A DNA stretch of 64,000 nucleotides from Syncephalis fuscata (Eukaryota > Zoopagomycota > Zoopagomycetes > Zoopagales > Piptocephalidaceae), in contig JAHLTZ010000014.1 in the NCBI GenBank assembly GCA_025786725.1, positions 248,001 through 312,000 of the forward strand. The letters run 5' to 3'. Shown here piece by piece: positions 35,720 to 47,445 of this stretch; within the stretch, counting starts at the first letter, position 1; each line of letters opens with the position of its first letter. The translations under genes and the position numbers were made by a program. Under the pieces are notes generated by a model. It was not told where the DNA came from and searched no databases. It saw nothing but the letters and a program-made list of their open reading frames with translations.

Positions 35720-36058
35720 AGTTGCCACTATTATTATTAGTAGTACTGCAAAAGAGGTCGTCTAGCAGATGATTGCGTGAGTTATACGACTACAAGCAGT
35801 AAAAGTTGATAAGTGACGGGAATTTTAAGCGCTGTGTCCAACACTCCGCGTCTTATTACGGTGGTATAGAGTTCAGTGAATATAGATTGGGTCAAGCTGG
35901 CTTAAGTAAATTGATTTTGTTTTTTTTTCTTTTTCTTCAACAGATTTGCTACCGCTTGCGTCCCTTCTCCATCAGCGTACTTTGCTACTTGTTCCGTACA
36001 CTTGTTTGTCCTCGTTGTTTATTGCGTGTTCTAAGTACCGCGGAACAATCTAGTAGTC
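35720..36058. promoter_or_regulatory. Divergent promoter region of ALG7 and NOG1
   Basis: 339 bp separates the starts. It includes a pyrimidine-rich stretch near 35917-35943 (mostly T and C) ahead of NOG1, as often seen upstream of translation-machinery genes in fungi. No specific site is claimed. Confidence 0.4.
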
Positions 36059-38309
36059 ATGGCGTCCATTTACAACTTTAAGAAGATTCAGGTGGTGCCC
36101 AAGGCCGATGAATTTCTTGACATCGTCCTAAGCAAGACCCAGCGTAAAACGCCAACGGTTATCCATAAAAATTACAAGATTAGCCGTATTCGTAATTTTT
36201 ACATGCGTAAAGTCAAGTTTACCCAGGACAGCTTTGAAGAAAAGCTTAAGCAAATGCTGGAAGACTTTCCACGCTTAGAGGTAAGCAGAGTGGTAAAAAT
36301 ACGTTATAACATTATTAAACTTTATTTGTATCTATTTGTCTAGAATGTCCATCCATTCTACGCCGATCTTATGAACGTACTTTACGATAGAGACCATTAC
36401 AAACTTGCTTTGGGCCAGATTAATACTGCTCGTCATTTAATCAGCCAGGTTGCTAAAGATTATGTACGTCTTATGAAATTCGGTGACTCTTTATATCGAT
36501 GCAAACAGCTGAAACGTGCGGCACTTGGCCGGTAAGTTTAGTAATAGGCTATTTAAGTATATTCTTACCCGTTATCTAGTATGGCGACCATTATGAAGCG
36601 TCAAAAAGATAGCTTGGCCTATTTGGAACAAGTACGACAGCATTTGGCACGTTTGCCATCGATTGATCCAAATACCCGAACTCTTCTCGTGTGTGGCTAC
36701 CCAAACGTTGGCAAGTCCAGCTTTATGAACAAGGTGACCCGTGCCGAAGTAGATGTTCAACCTTATGCATTTACAACAAAGTCTCTATTTGTTGGTCATA
36801 TGGACTACCGCTACTTGCGCTGGCAAGTCATTGATACACCGGGTATTCTGGACCATCCACTAGAAGACCGTAACACTATTGAAATGCAGTCGATTACGGC
36901 CATGGCTCATTTACGCGCCTGTATTCTTTACTTTATGGACCTGTCAGAGCAGTGTGGCTATAGTGTATCAGCCCAGGTGCAACTATTTCATAGCATCAAG
37001 CCACTGTTTGCCAATAAGCCAATTATGCTTATTCTTAGTAAGATGGATGCTCGTCGTCCAGAAGATCTATCACCAGAAGAGGCAGCCCTTTTGGAAAGCA
37101 TTACCAGCGAAGAAGGTGTCCAGGTAGCTCGTCTTAGCTGTCACACTGAAGAAGGTTTAATGGAAGCACGTAATATGGTACGTATTACTACAACAGATTA
37201 GTAATCAAATAATACTAATATTATTCATAATTACTATTAATAGTCCTGTGATAAATTGCTGCAATCTCGTGTTGAAATGAAGCTTAAAGGCCAAAAAATT
37301 AACGATGTGGTTAACAAGCTACATCTTACACAGCCACAGGCTCGTGACGATAAAGTAAGCAAGTTATTAGTAACAAAATGCATTTTATTAATATTATGTA
37401 TAGGAACGTCCAGCATTTATTCCAAATGGTGCAATGGAACACTTGAACTACAACTGGAACGATCCTAACCGTCGTAAACTTGAACGCGATCTTGAGGCAG
37501 AAGAGGGCGGTGCCGGTGTGTACATTCATAATCACAAGAGTAAGTGCATGTTTAACAGTCAGTATAATGAATCTAATAAGTATATTATAGAGAACTATAT
37601 GCTGGCCGATGATGAGTGGAAACAAGATATCATTCCAGAGATCTGGGAAGGCAAGAATATTGCCGATTTCATTGATCCAGATATTGCTGAGAAGTTGGAG
37701 CAACTGGAACGTGATGAAGAGAAGCTTGAACAAGAAGGTACCTATGATTCGAATGAGGAGATTTTGGACTCGGAAGAAGAAGAGATCCGTGAAACAGCTG
37801 CCCAGATTCGTGAGAAGAAGAAACTGATGGCTATGGATGCACGATCGCGTTCTGGCAAGACGCGTATTGCTTTGACAAAGAAGGCTGGTCTAGTTTCAGA
37901 GAAGAAGATGTTTGAACTTGAAGAACATTTAGGCGAACTTGGCCTTGATGCAGTTCAAGCACATACACGTACACGTAAACGAGAACGTTCTGAAACACGT
38001 GCAGAAAGCATTGCTCGTGAAGTTGCAGCAGATGGCTCAAATATGGCACGTGAATTGAATGCAACAGAAGTACGAAGTGTCGCGTAAGTTATAACATTAA
38101 TATAATACACATACCCATACTTACAATAATAATAATAATAATAATAATAATATATAGCAAAAACTGGCCTCAAGCAATGTACTTAAACAGGCACAACGTA
38201 GAAACAATCTATGGCCAAACGTGGCGAAGCTGATCGTGAAATTCTAATCAAGAAACCGAAGCATCTATTTGCCGGTAAACGAAAACAAGGCACGAATGAT
38301 CGTCGTTAG
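36059..38309 (+). CDS. NOG1: NOG1 (GTPBP4) nucleolar GTPase, last exon frame-disrupted
   Basis: NOG1 is an Obg-type GTPase needed for 60S pre-ribosome assembly. Exons 36059-36280, 36344-36531, 36580-37177, 37244-37354, 37404-37539 and 37591-38083 join in frame. The N-terminal four-helix region starts [20 protein letters not shown]. The G domain shows [10 protein letters not shown] (G1), AYAFTTKS-like [13 protein letters not shown] (G2), DTPGILD (G3) and SKMD (G4). A charged C-terminal region follows. The family C-terminus is visible in two different frames: [16 protein letters not shown] near 38164-38208, and [11 protein letters not shown]...PKHLFAGKR from 38211 to the TAG at 38307-38309. Normal splicing at 38084/38157 enters neither frame. 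Either single-base errors or deletions occurred here, or an alternative intron (donor at GAA|GTACG, acceptor at 38199) is used. Confidence 0.92.
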
Positions 38310-38439
38310 TGTGTGCGTAGATATAATGACAATGACATCCTTTATTATTTTAAACAACTGTGGCTGTTTACAAGCAATGAATTTTTAAAAAAACAGGCTG
38401 TTGTGCTTTTAGATATCATTTGCGTGCTATAATATCTTG

Positions 38440-39796
38440 TTAGTCGTAACTTTTACGCACTAACAAGGCATCAAGGACGGCCATAATAGTCCATTTTCGA
38501 TTCTCTGCTTCTTGGAATACTACTGATCGATCCGAATAAAATACCTATATCTCTACAGTTAGTTTCAAGCCTTTTATTTATATTGTAGTGTATAATACGT
38601 ACTTCATCATTTACTTCTTCTTGTTTACGCGGTAGACAATGCATAAACTTCCAGTTTGATTTGGCATTGCCTTGTCTTGCCATGTCAAATGTGACTTGAT
38701 AGCCTGCAAAGTCATGCAACCGTTTGGCTTTTTCTTCTTCTTGACCCATACTGACCCTGGATTATAATAGTAGTTATATAGTTAATTAAAAGTACAAATA
38801 GCTTCAATCATTTGTGTTACCAAGTATCCGTTACAATGTAATCCGCATCACGAACCGCTTCAAGTGGATTGTTAGTGATGAATAGATCGGTACCGCTTGC
38901 TTTAGCGTCACGTTCAGCTACATCACGTACCGCTTCGGATACTTCATAGCCGGATGGCGTGGCAATACTTAGATGCATACCAAGTTTAGGCATGGATACC
39001 ATCATACTTTGTAGAATATTATTTGCATCACCAACCCATGCCACTCGTAGACCAGGCAGTGTTTTATTAGGTGGTAATCGATGGGCCGTATATTGTTCGG
39101 TACCGGCCACGTCTGGCTGTCCGTCGTTAATGGCCAATTCGTGCATAGTCAATAAATCGGCAAGGATTTGTGTTGGATGGAACTGGTCGGATAATGCATT
39201 AATGATTGGAACACGGGCATATTTAGCAAGTGTCTTTTAAAGTGTTGATAACATCAATATATTAATAGTGTTGATATTAAAGACGAATTAATAAATTTCT
39301 TACTTCAATATCGGAATGAGGTCCTACACGGGCCATAATACCATCCACCATTGTAGATAATACATGAACTGTATCGTAAAGTGTCTCATTGACACCTAAT
39401 TGAATATCTTGCGACCCGAGAAAGAGAGACCGACCACCTAGCAATGAATTAAAAATAATTATTAGTAAATACTAATATTTAACGTATTGACTTACCAAGA
39501 TGTGCCATAGCTGTCTCGGTGGCTACTCGTGTACGCGTGGACCGTTTTGAAAACATAACTGCAAGTGTTTTTCCTAGTAGTTTGTCTTGATGAGTATTAC
39601 CGGCACGCACTGAATGCTTAAGCGACGCGGCTGATAGCAATAAACGGTGAATTTGCTGTTCTGACAAATCACGCAATGTTACAAGATGATTTGGCTGTGT
39701 AGATGAAGTTAATTGACGGCGCTGCAATGCATATTGTCCAACGCCTAAGCGAGTGAAGGAGCGCGCAACAGCTGTAGAAGAGCGAAAAACAGACAT
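38440..39796 (-). CDS. ARG3: Ornithine carbamoyltransferase, mitochondrial
   Basis: Five exons on the minus strand. The N-terminus ([18 protein letters not shown], then more Arg and Ser) is a mitochondrial presequence. The carbamoyl-phosphate loop is [12 protein letters not shown], partner-site segments are [16 protein letters not shown], and the ornithine-site motif [16 protein letters not shown] is followed by [17 protein letters not shown]. The enzyme makes citrulline from ornithine and carbamoyl phosphate in arginine biosynthesis. An intron splits the codon for W in VTDTWVSMGQ. The length, about 350 residues, is normal for the family. The gene is convergent with NOG1, with 130 bp between stops. 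Confidence 0.95.
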
Positions 39797-40589
39797 GTTG
39801 ATTTAAGATAAAGAAAGTGTAATAGGAAAAGATGATTATTTACTCATAATCATACTTGATATTCATCAAAGATCTGATCAAAATTAATCAATTTAAGAAT
39901 CAACATAAAATCGATTCAATAAATATCCAACTTGCTAGTAACTATTTAGTATCATTTTTAATTCGCGTATAATATTGTTATTCAATGCCAATGCACTGTA
40001 TTGCTTAGATAGCTTTATAGATAATTTTATGTTAAACGATTAGAAATATAATTAGAATACGAGGACTGTAGCTAAAAGCATTACTGTATCTAGTAATTAC
40101 ATCATCATCTGCCTATCATATGGTTTTAAATATGTTTTTCCAAAAGCTTTACATTTAAAAACGTTAATTATAGCAATATGAATATGAATCATAATACTGC
40201 TATTTTAACTTTAAATTTATATAAACGTAAGCTTTTAATAGTAATGGCTAAGCAAGAAATACTAATATTATAAACCAAAATAAAGCAAGTTTATTACACA
40301 GTAGTTTCAGGCACATGTCAGTAGCAACTTACTATTCGTTGCCGAATGTCACTATTAAACAACTAGCAATATGAGTGTGCACAGATATTTGAATGCTATC
40401 ATTTATACTTGTAGAAAATATATCAACGCAATAAAATGCAGTGATATTTACCTGGCAATTTTAAAAAAACAGCGTATGTTTAATATATAAACTGATAGGA
40501 TATATAGCGAAAAAATCATAGAAAGCAATTGGTCAAGGTTTAACAGTAAAGAGAGTAGTTTGTAAAGGTTGATTAAATAAAAGCAGTGC

Positions 40590-40750
40590 AAGGACACGAT
40601 GTAAAAATGCTAATGTTTGAATTAGTAGTTAGTCAACTATTGATAATAGTCAAGTAGTATATATGGAGTGTACAAGTATATGCAATGGATATATGCAATC
40701 AAGTGTGAAGAAAAAGAAAGAAGTGTAGTGATGTAGATCGTATGCAATGC
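40590..40750 (+). repeat. Imperfect direct repeat, left copy
   Basis: Shares GTAGTATATATG, AGTGTACAAGT, ATGCAATGGATATATGCAAT, CAAGTGTGAAGAAA and GATGTAGAT, in order, with 41420-41580. The copies lie about 830 bp apart and flank the family 1 repeat. Confidence 0.75.
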
Positions 40751-40820
40751 AATTGGTAGACTGTTTTCATAAGACGCAAAGCAAAGTGATGAAATAATAT
40801 GAGTAAGCATTTATTGTGAT

Positions 40821-40935
40821 TTGGTGGTCAAATGGCTCATTTAATAACATTCGCGTAATTAAACTAGACATTTGTTCTATTGAACATGATGATGGGTGGT
40901 GAGTGACATCAGCTATCAAAATATAATGTTTGAAT
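40821..40935 (+). repeat. Dispersed repeat family 1, copy D
   Basis: TTTGGTGGTCAAATGGCTCA, TTTAATAACATT, TCTATTGAACATGATGATGG and GGTGGTGAGTGACATCAG match copies A and E. Confidence 0.75.
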
Positions 40936-41419
40936 ACTGTACTGTAATAATAACAATATGGATTAACATTATTATTAATATCATTTATTTATCCATTAAT
41001 TATACTATAATAACAATAAACCATAATAGTTATCAATATAATACTATTTACAACTTATTATAATTATATATTCGTACATATACTAGCATATAGCATATAG
41101 CATCATAATTTTTAGTACAATATACAGTCTATATGCTGTTAAACTGCTGTATTCGCTAGTTTGCCATAGATCATCATTGCAGATCGTGCTAACAGCATAT
41201 TGTAGTCTTTGTAGTAGCAGATCGCGTATGCTATTGCTAGATGATCTGTAATGGCGATCTATAGTAAAAACAAACATACAACATAATTTTACAACATATG
41301 TTCAAAATAACATAAAAGCAAGCCAGAAATGCACTTACTGTGTCAAAGAAGCTGTCAATACCAATGATCGAAGTAATGATGAGGATTTGTAAAAAGAGGT
41401 CAGATTACAAAAGAGCAAT

Positions 41420-41580
41420 GCAAGTACATAGTGTAGAAGGTGTTTGTACTTGACTAGTAGTCAGTCAACTACTGACACTATTTATGTAGTATATATGAAG
41501 TGTACAAGTGTATGCAATGGATATATGCAATCAAGTGTGAAGAAAGAGAAAGAGAAATGTGATGACGTAGATTGTGAGAT
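41420..41580 (+). repeat. Imperfect direct repeat, right copy
   Basis: Partner of 40590-40750. The best-conserved core is ATGCAATGGATATATGCAAT followed by CAAGTGTGAAGAAA. Confidence 0.75.
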
Positions 41581-41644
41581 GTGAGCCTGTCAGTCAATAT
41601 TTATAAACAGATGAGTTTAATTAATAAATGGAGTGTGAAATAAT

Positions 41645-41945
41645 AAAAGTCAATCTACCCAACATGTCAGTACATCATAGAACAGATTAATAGTAAATGA
41701 ATAAATGTATTAAGAATAAAAGTCATTTGACCCCCAAAACTACTCATTATCATAGAACATATATTCAGTATATTAAAATATTAATTAAAAGAATAAAAGT
41801 CATTTACACCCAAAAAAGCACTCATTATCATAAAATATAGTTTCAGTATAATAGCGAGTATATCAAAAGATCAATTAAATATAATAAAAAGTCATTCACA
41901 CCCAAAAAGCACTCACTATTATAGAATATGTTGTCAGTATTGAAA
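41645..41945 (+). repeat. Degenerate tandem array, about four units of 74-92 bp
   Basis: Each unit begins AAAAGTCA and contains CACCCAAAA, ACTCATTATCATAGAA and TTCAGTAT. Units start near 41646, 41720, 41794 and 41886. The ACTCATTATCATAGA block resembles the right half of repeat family 1. Confidence 0.7.
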
Positions 41946-42275
41946 TAGCGAATGTAACAACGTTTCTTTGTTAGTTAACAACAAATAAAATAACGCAGTA
42001 GTAAAATCCAATGTGTCTTTATTGATTAATAAAATGTATATATTATTATATTCGGCTTTTAGAATGTTGAATAAAACACTCGTTAGTAAAGAATGATGAA
42101 TGATAAAAGGATAGCCAAAAGCAATGATGTTACGCAAGTGATAGTTTGTATGTATATAAATAGCATAGTAATCACATTTATAATAACTATATTGCTTGCT
42201 AAACAAGTGGTATAGTCACAGTAAAGTGATTGTGTCGTTTATATTCACAAAGTATCACTTGTTACATCGAGATAA

Positions 42276-43288
42276 TTAGCTATGGAATAGTCGAGAATAA
42301 AGTCGATCATGAGCACCTTGAAATAAATCTAGTAACGGTGCAATTTGGGCAGTAGCTGTAACAGCTGATTCTCCAGCGGCACTTGCTCCTTGTGCTTGAT
42401 GCATGTGTTTTTGAATGGCCTTGGTAGCCTTTAGCGACAGTTGATACAGTAAACGCTGAGCCCGATATGGTCCTACTAGATTAAGCCGCACCGCGGATGA
42501 AAACAAGTTGCGCGTATAAAGAAATAGAAATAAATGGCGAGTTCGATCTATATAATATTAGTGCAAATAGGTTAATTATCTTATGGTGATTGCCATCATA
42601 ATAGCCCACCTAGTTGAACACCCATGGCTGCACAAGACAAGCCAAAAGTGATCGACAGATGACCGAACACGTGCCCAAGTCGAACGGCATTAAGGAATTG
42701 GCTGGCCACTTGTTCAGCATGCAGCAGTAGCCTTTGGCCAGCTTTAGGTCCATCTGCATGGCGCGGTGTTGTATCAGAGAAGCAACGCACGTAAGCGGTC
42801 ATTAACGCTCTTCCCTGCGTCTGACTAGACTTTCGTGCTACAGTCGTGGTAAGACAGGCATCGCAACGATCATCTAGCTCGATAAGCCGCGTCCATACTT
42901 TACTTGATATTACAGAGCTTGCTGGTAATACTGCTGCTGCACTGGCCGCTTTTAGTTCAGTACTTTCTGTGCCATCGATGTCATCCCACCAATGGCCTGC
43001 ACACCAACTATAAGTGGCAGATGAACTAGCTATAGATGGTACATCACTCTGCCCCATTGCAAGCCTATACGCTTCATCTAGAAAAGGCAATGAAGTACGA
43101 GCACATGCTGCTAAACTGGCTTCGCACCAATTAATTAGTGATGGCTCGTTCTTAACCCATCCATGTTGCGCAGCTGCCTCCAAGCCAGAAGAACATACAA
43201 ATCCACCAGTTGGCAAAAGAGAATCGGCCAGCTGGTAGACTAGCCAGTCAATAGCCTGTGTATCAGCTGCTTCGGGAATGACAGACAT
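42276..43288 (-). CDS. Urease accessory protein UreF
   Basis: Two exons (43288-42610 and 42547-42276) give 316 residues. Typical UreF segments are QLADSLLPTGGFVCSSGLEA, a SSQTQGRALMTAY-like segment, LRLGHVFGHLSITFGLSCAA and the C-terminal LFSSAVRLNLVGPYRAQRLL. UreF works with UreG and UreD/UreH to load nickel into urease, so this organism probably uses urea. The ATG at 43288 (MSVIPEAADTQAIDWLVYQL) was preferred over one 99 bp upstream, because the extra N-terminus would be a hydrophobic stretch (MYHTSLLIFIVTLCFLSYIV) unlike the cytosolic family. An inserted acidic segment, GHWWDDIDGTESTELKAA, lies between the conserved parts. Confidence 0.9.
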
Positions 43289-44486
43289 GTCTGCAAAGTG
43301 TATAACAGCACTAAATCGTGAGCGGACAACGATATAACTTAAAAAACACAATGTAACAATAAAAATCAATAAGCTAGTATGATACAAACAGGAAAATGAT
43401 GCTTAAACATGTCTCTTTTTATTGCTACATTCCTGTTACACTTGACGGCTGTATTCCTGTTCCATTTACGGCTGCATTCTCGTTCCATTGGCGACTGCAT
43501 TTTGTTCCCTTTACTACTGCATCCCTACTTTTATTTTACATTAACATGCCAAGATAAACAATCTAAAGCCGCATTCCTCCTATCTAATTCTGTAAAAAGA
43601 AGCTTTATTTATATTTCGTATTCACTGAACATCAATTTTGTCAAAATGCCATTTAAATCACCATTTTGTCAATTGGGGAAGCAAACGGTATAGTAAACGA
43701 CCTTTTTACGCAATTAAGCATAGCGAGTTGAATAATTAACGAGTCGATTAAATTGATTTATGTTTGAATCACTATTTGTCACTTGACCATTATTATCGCA
43801 CGTTTCTTTCGTACTGTTATTGAGCAATCCTTTTTTGAATATTATCGCACAAGTGGCATTAATGATAGAATTACAATTTACAGTTTTTATCAACGATCTT
43901 AAACAAAATAAAACACTCATTTACTATCATATAAACATTGACAATTATTAGGCAATGCAATAAAAACCATCCAAATTGATCCCTGACTTGCCCTTTGAGC
44001 TCCACACTTTTCATTTGTTTCTTCTTCACTTCTTTTCCACCTATCTGTTCGTCTGTTTATACGCTCTTCTTTAAAGAACTGTCGTTGACGGCCTGCCAGG
44101 TAGTCATTTGCATTATTTTTATTTCTTTCTTGTATCATCAGGCGGTCATTAAGGTTCTTGTTGCTAGCACTATAGGTAAGAGATAGGGCGATAGTTGGCG
44201 GTTGTAGATACGCTTTCTACTTGAACTTGTATGTATACGCTGTGTCTGCCATCAGAATAAACCATCATTGTGGCAATTCAGGCTGTACGTTGACGAAAAA
44301 TAACCTTGACGTCGTTATAGCCAAAGGCTGTCCAGCGCATGCGAGGTCACGTGTAGGAATTGCACTGGCGGTGTAGATACTTATGTACAGCAAAATAGCA
44401 GAAATAGTAATTGGTTTTGCATTCTTCTAGTTTGATATCATTTCGGTGTACAGCTTGTGCACAGAAGTATTACAAGTCTTGCCAAC
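43289..44486. other. Intergenic region between UreF and ARL8
   Basis: 1.2 kb between divergent genes. The UreF side has a C/T-rich stretch near 43430-43520. Short open frames here have no domain or codon support. No RNA gene was recognised. Confidence 0.5.
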
Positions 44487-45267
44487 ATGACATCCTTGTT
44501 TCATTCCATGCAAGAATGGATCGACTGGCTATGGAGCTTTTTTTACCACCAGGAAATGGAATTTACTCTGGTGGGCCTACAAGATTCCGGCAAAACTACA
44601 TTGGTGAACGTCATAGCTGTAAGTACCCATACTGAACACAAAACGATGACATATTTAGCACGTCATAATGACAACTGTCGACTAATATGTTATCTATCGT
44701 TGGAATTTAGTGCGGTGAATTTGTTCAAAATGATATCCCAACAGTTGGGTTCAATATGCGTAAAGTCACTAAAGGCCGAGTGACAATGAAGGTATGGGAT
44801 GTTGGCGGCCAGACGCGATTTAGAACTATGTGGGAGCGATTCTGTCGCGGTGTTGATGCCATTGTGTAAGTATAATAACGACAATAATGATGATTTATTG
44901 AGTTGAATTCATTGTAACTAATGTATTGTAAATAGCTTTGTTATTGATTCGGCCAACGAAAACTTATTTAATGCGGCCAAGACTGAATTGCACGGATTGT
45001 TGCAGCGCCCACAACTGGCCGAAATTCCAGTACTTGTGCTAGGCAATAAAAACGATAAATCAAATGCACTAACGGAAGAGCAACTAATTGATGTGATGTA
45101 AGTTGTTAATTAACTAAGTTGATTGCAGGCTAATAATGCTACTATCTAGGGAATTGCGTACCATTGCCAATCGTGAATTAGCCTGCTATTCAATTTCGGC
45201 AAAGAACCAAGTCAACATTGACATTGCGTTACAATGGCTAACGCAGCATGCACGATCTCAACGTTAG
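44487..45267 (+). CDS. ARL8: ARL8-type small GTPase
   Basis: Four exons (44487-44618, 44711-44865, 44936-45097, 45150-45267) join in frame to about 188 residues, the usual length. The N-terminus ([20 protein letters not shown]) is the hydrophobic amphipathic helix of ARL8. The P-loop is [14 protein letters not shown]. Switch I is [12 protein letters not shown]. The G3 motif is the ARL8-specific [24 protein letters not shown] gives base recognition, and [17 protein letters not shown] is G5. ARL8 recruits effectors and kinesin adaptors to lysosomes or vacuoles. The residue after the initiator is Thr, consistent with acetylation rather than myristoylation. No oddities are seen. Confidence 0.95.
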
Positions 45268-45583
45268 AGCGACTAGGCGGTAATATATCTATTGTTATCT
45301 TTATTACTACTATTGCTATCATTAACACCATTATTACCATTATTATTACCATTATTATATTCTATTATACCCATTAATTGCTATTTTATCCATGTTTAAA
45401 TGTTATTAGTTATATGATTAACCAACCATTTTGAATAATTATAATTAGCTTAATAGCAAGAATATAAGTTATTACGACTGTGAGTATTAGTATTAATAAT
45501 GATCAAAATTAAATAGTTTTTTGTTCACTTAATCCACTTAATTACAACTGAATTAATGTTACCAAATAAATTTAATAATAAAT
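45268..45583. other. Intergenic, 3' of ARL8
   Basis: AT-rich, with an ATT-type simple repeat near 45300-45360. Nothing else was recognised. Confidence 0.5.
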
Positions 45584-45592
45584 TATAAAATA
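45584..45592 (+). repeat. Left 9-bp target-site duplication of the MULE
   Basis: TATAAAATA, identical to 47312-47320. Confidence 0.6.
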
Positions 45593-45934
45593 TATATTTT
45601 TTAAAATACACCTCTTTTTAAATTTATTAAATTTATTTGTTGCTAAAATCATTTTTTATTTGCCTCACACTTTGCTTTTTTGTAATGACATCCACCACGG
45701 ATCAAACACTCTTCAGTGGCACATTCTCTTTCTTTGATAGCTATTTCATTAGTAGTTTGTATTTGTTTTTAATAAAAACGTTTATTTCAACGTCAACTAC
45801 TGTTTCAATACTATTAGTACTAGTTTTTACACAACATATTGTTATTATTTAACCAAATTACATGATTCAACAAAGTTTAGTTTAAGCTTTGTTGTACTCT
45901 AATTAAGCTTTTTCCTATCAGGGTCCATTGCATT

Positions 45935-46700
45935 TACTCGCCATTTAATTGCTGATAGTATTATAAATACTTAATACTGCCGGTTAAATATTAAATAAAC
46001 AACTTTTTTTACTTTCAATTACTTTTAGCCTACTCTCAGGCTTATACAGTTGCGACTTCTGTTTTAAATTACTAAATAAAGCTATTTGTTGGTAATAAAA
46101 TTTGTTAAGCTATTAGATTAACAATATTTATTAATTTAAATAATTAACATTTAACTAAGTCACATCTATTACTCTCTCCCCTGTTTTGGCTGCTTAGCAA
46201 ACATGACATTACCATAAATCAAGTTTTGTAACAATATTTTTGTATTATGTTTTTTGAGTTACATTTACCACAAGCATATCGCTGGAAGTCTTTTAACAAA
46301 TAAAACACAATTGGCATTACTGTTAATATTGCTACGATTAACTAAACGATGTAAATAAACAAAGTTTTAAACTAAAATTGTTGCATTTATTGTGCTTAAC
46401 TTTTTTCTCATCAAAAATTTTAGCTTTGTACCTTTTATTATTCAACAATATTATAAATGCATAATACTGTTACTCAAATAATAATAAAAATGCCTTTTTA
46501 TAATTCAATTCATTTTAGTTTATATCATAATTTATACAATTACAATTTATGCTTTAAATATACTAATTTGAGCTATTATTATAAGTTAAAGTCATTTGAT
46601 ACTGATGTTATTCTTTATTAATTAATATTAAAATATTTGGCTAAGCCACTATTCTATTTCTTTTCCTTCTTTGGTTACTTAGTCAATGTTACACCATTTT
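45935..46700 (+). repeat. Internal degenerate tandem duplication in the MULE
   Basis: The stretch about 45935-46215 aligns with about 46425-46700 at an offset near 490 bp. Examples are TATTATAAATACTTAATACTG versus TATTATAAATGCATAATACTG, and TTACTTTCAATTACTTTTAG versus TATAATTCAATTCATTTTAG-like sequence. Identity is moderate. Confidence 0.55.
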
Positions 46701-46731
46701 ATTACTATTGCTATAACAATGTCATTCTTTT

Positions 46732-47139
46732 TTATTGAATCAAAGCAGACCAAGCTTTGTAATAAGAAATAATAGCACCTATTATGTTATTACAATGTTG
46801 GTGTATATTAATAATTAAATATGTACTTAATGCTTTTATTTGTACATTTTTTGATTTTACATTTGATAATGTAGCAACATCATTTGTAATATATTTAGTA
46901 ATATATTTAATAGTATCATTACCAGAATTATATGCACAACCATTGAAATGTTTAATACTGCATTGAACAATTTTTACTAAGCCAGTTTTCTGCTTTCTGG
47001 CAGTCAAAACGAACTGACATTTGTTGCTTGAACGATCTTCATGAGGACAAATAGGCTGTAATCTTGCTGAATCACTATTTTTCCTCTTAAAATTGCAACC
47101 ATTAGCAAGCTTAAACTCGTCAACAGCAACCTCAGCTTT
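46732..47139 (-). pseudogene. Transposon zinc-finger protein fragment
   Basis: Open for 135 residues after a stop at 47142-47140, with no ATG at its start. It contains ICPHEDRSSNKCQFVLTARK, then KTGLVKIVQCSIKHFNGC: a C-x(n)-C ... C-x(3)-H layout reminiscent of the N-terminal zinc-binding module of Mutator-type transposases (FAR1/MuDR-like). The transposase core with DDE residues is not visible. It lies inside the TIR-bounded interval. It is best read as a truncated remnant; the assignment to a specific family is inference. Confidence 0.5.
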
Positions 47140-47311
47140 TCAATACTGTTAAATATAGTTTTTTTAAATAGTTTGGTAGACATTTGGTAAAATTTTCAAA
47201 ATAGTGTATTTCAATAAACAAAATTTAAAAAATAAATTTATTATGGTGAAATTTAAAAAAACATTGTATTTTTCTAATTAAAATTAAAAACGGTGTATTT
47301 TCAAAATTCTC

Positions 47312-47320
47312 TATAAAATA
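47312..47320 (+). repeat. Right 9-bp target-site duplication of the MULE
   Basis: TATAAAATA, identical to 45584-45592. Confidence 0.6.
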
Positions 47321-47445
47321 AGCATTAGTTAATTAATTACCAAAATGATGTTGCATTGCATAAGTGAAACGGCTGTTCATGTAAATCAAACAATCACGTC
47401 ATCAATCTTGATCTTTACTTCTTTTTCTATTTCCATATATTGATC

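Larger units (their letters stand above)
39797..42275. other. Repeat-rich intergenic region
   Basis: About 2.5 kb without a supported gene. It contains a family 1 repeat (40821-40935), a pair of imperfect direct repeats (40590-40750 and 41420-41580) and a degenerate tandem array (about 41645-41945). Open frames at 41083-41277 and 41934-42206 are AT-driven and lack support. Confidence 0.6.
45593..47311. mobile_element. Mutator-like (MULE) DNA element, degenerate
   Basis: A perfect 9-bp direct repeat, TATAAAATA, flanks the interval (45584-45592 and 47312-47320). The ends are inverted repeats of each other over about 20 bp at exactly matching distance: TATATTTTTTAAAATACACC at the left, GAGAATTTTGAAAATACACC reading inward from the right, 16 of 20 identical. 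Short subterminal repeats containing GTGTATTT occur at the right end (about 47200-47300). Inside is a minus-strand remnant of a zinc-finger protein (46732-47139) and an internal duplication of about 490 bp. A 9-bp target duplication is typical of Mutator-like elements. Because the DNA is AT-rich, chance similarity must be considered, but three signals coincide. Confidence 0.65.

Noticed and set aside
41645-41945. CRISPR-like array
   Set aside because: The repeats are degenerate, their spacing varies and the setting is a eukaryotic genome; it is a minisatellite.
41083-42206. Minus-strand open frames in the OTC-UreF interval
   Set aside because: Low-complexity AT-driven frames overlapping repeats.
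43289-43387. N-terminal hydrophobic extension of UreF from an upstream ATG
   Set aside because: UreF is cytosolic and the family homology starts at the ATG at 43288; the extension is probably untranslated.
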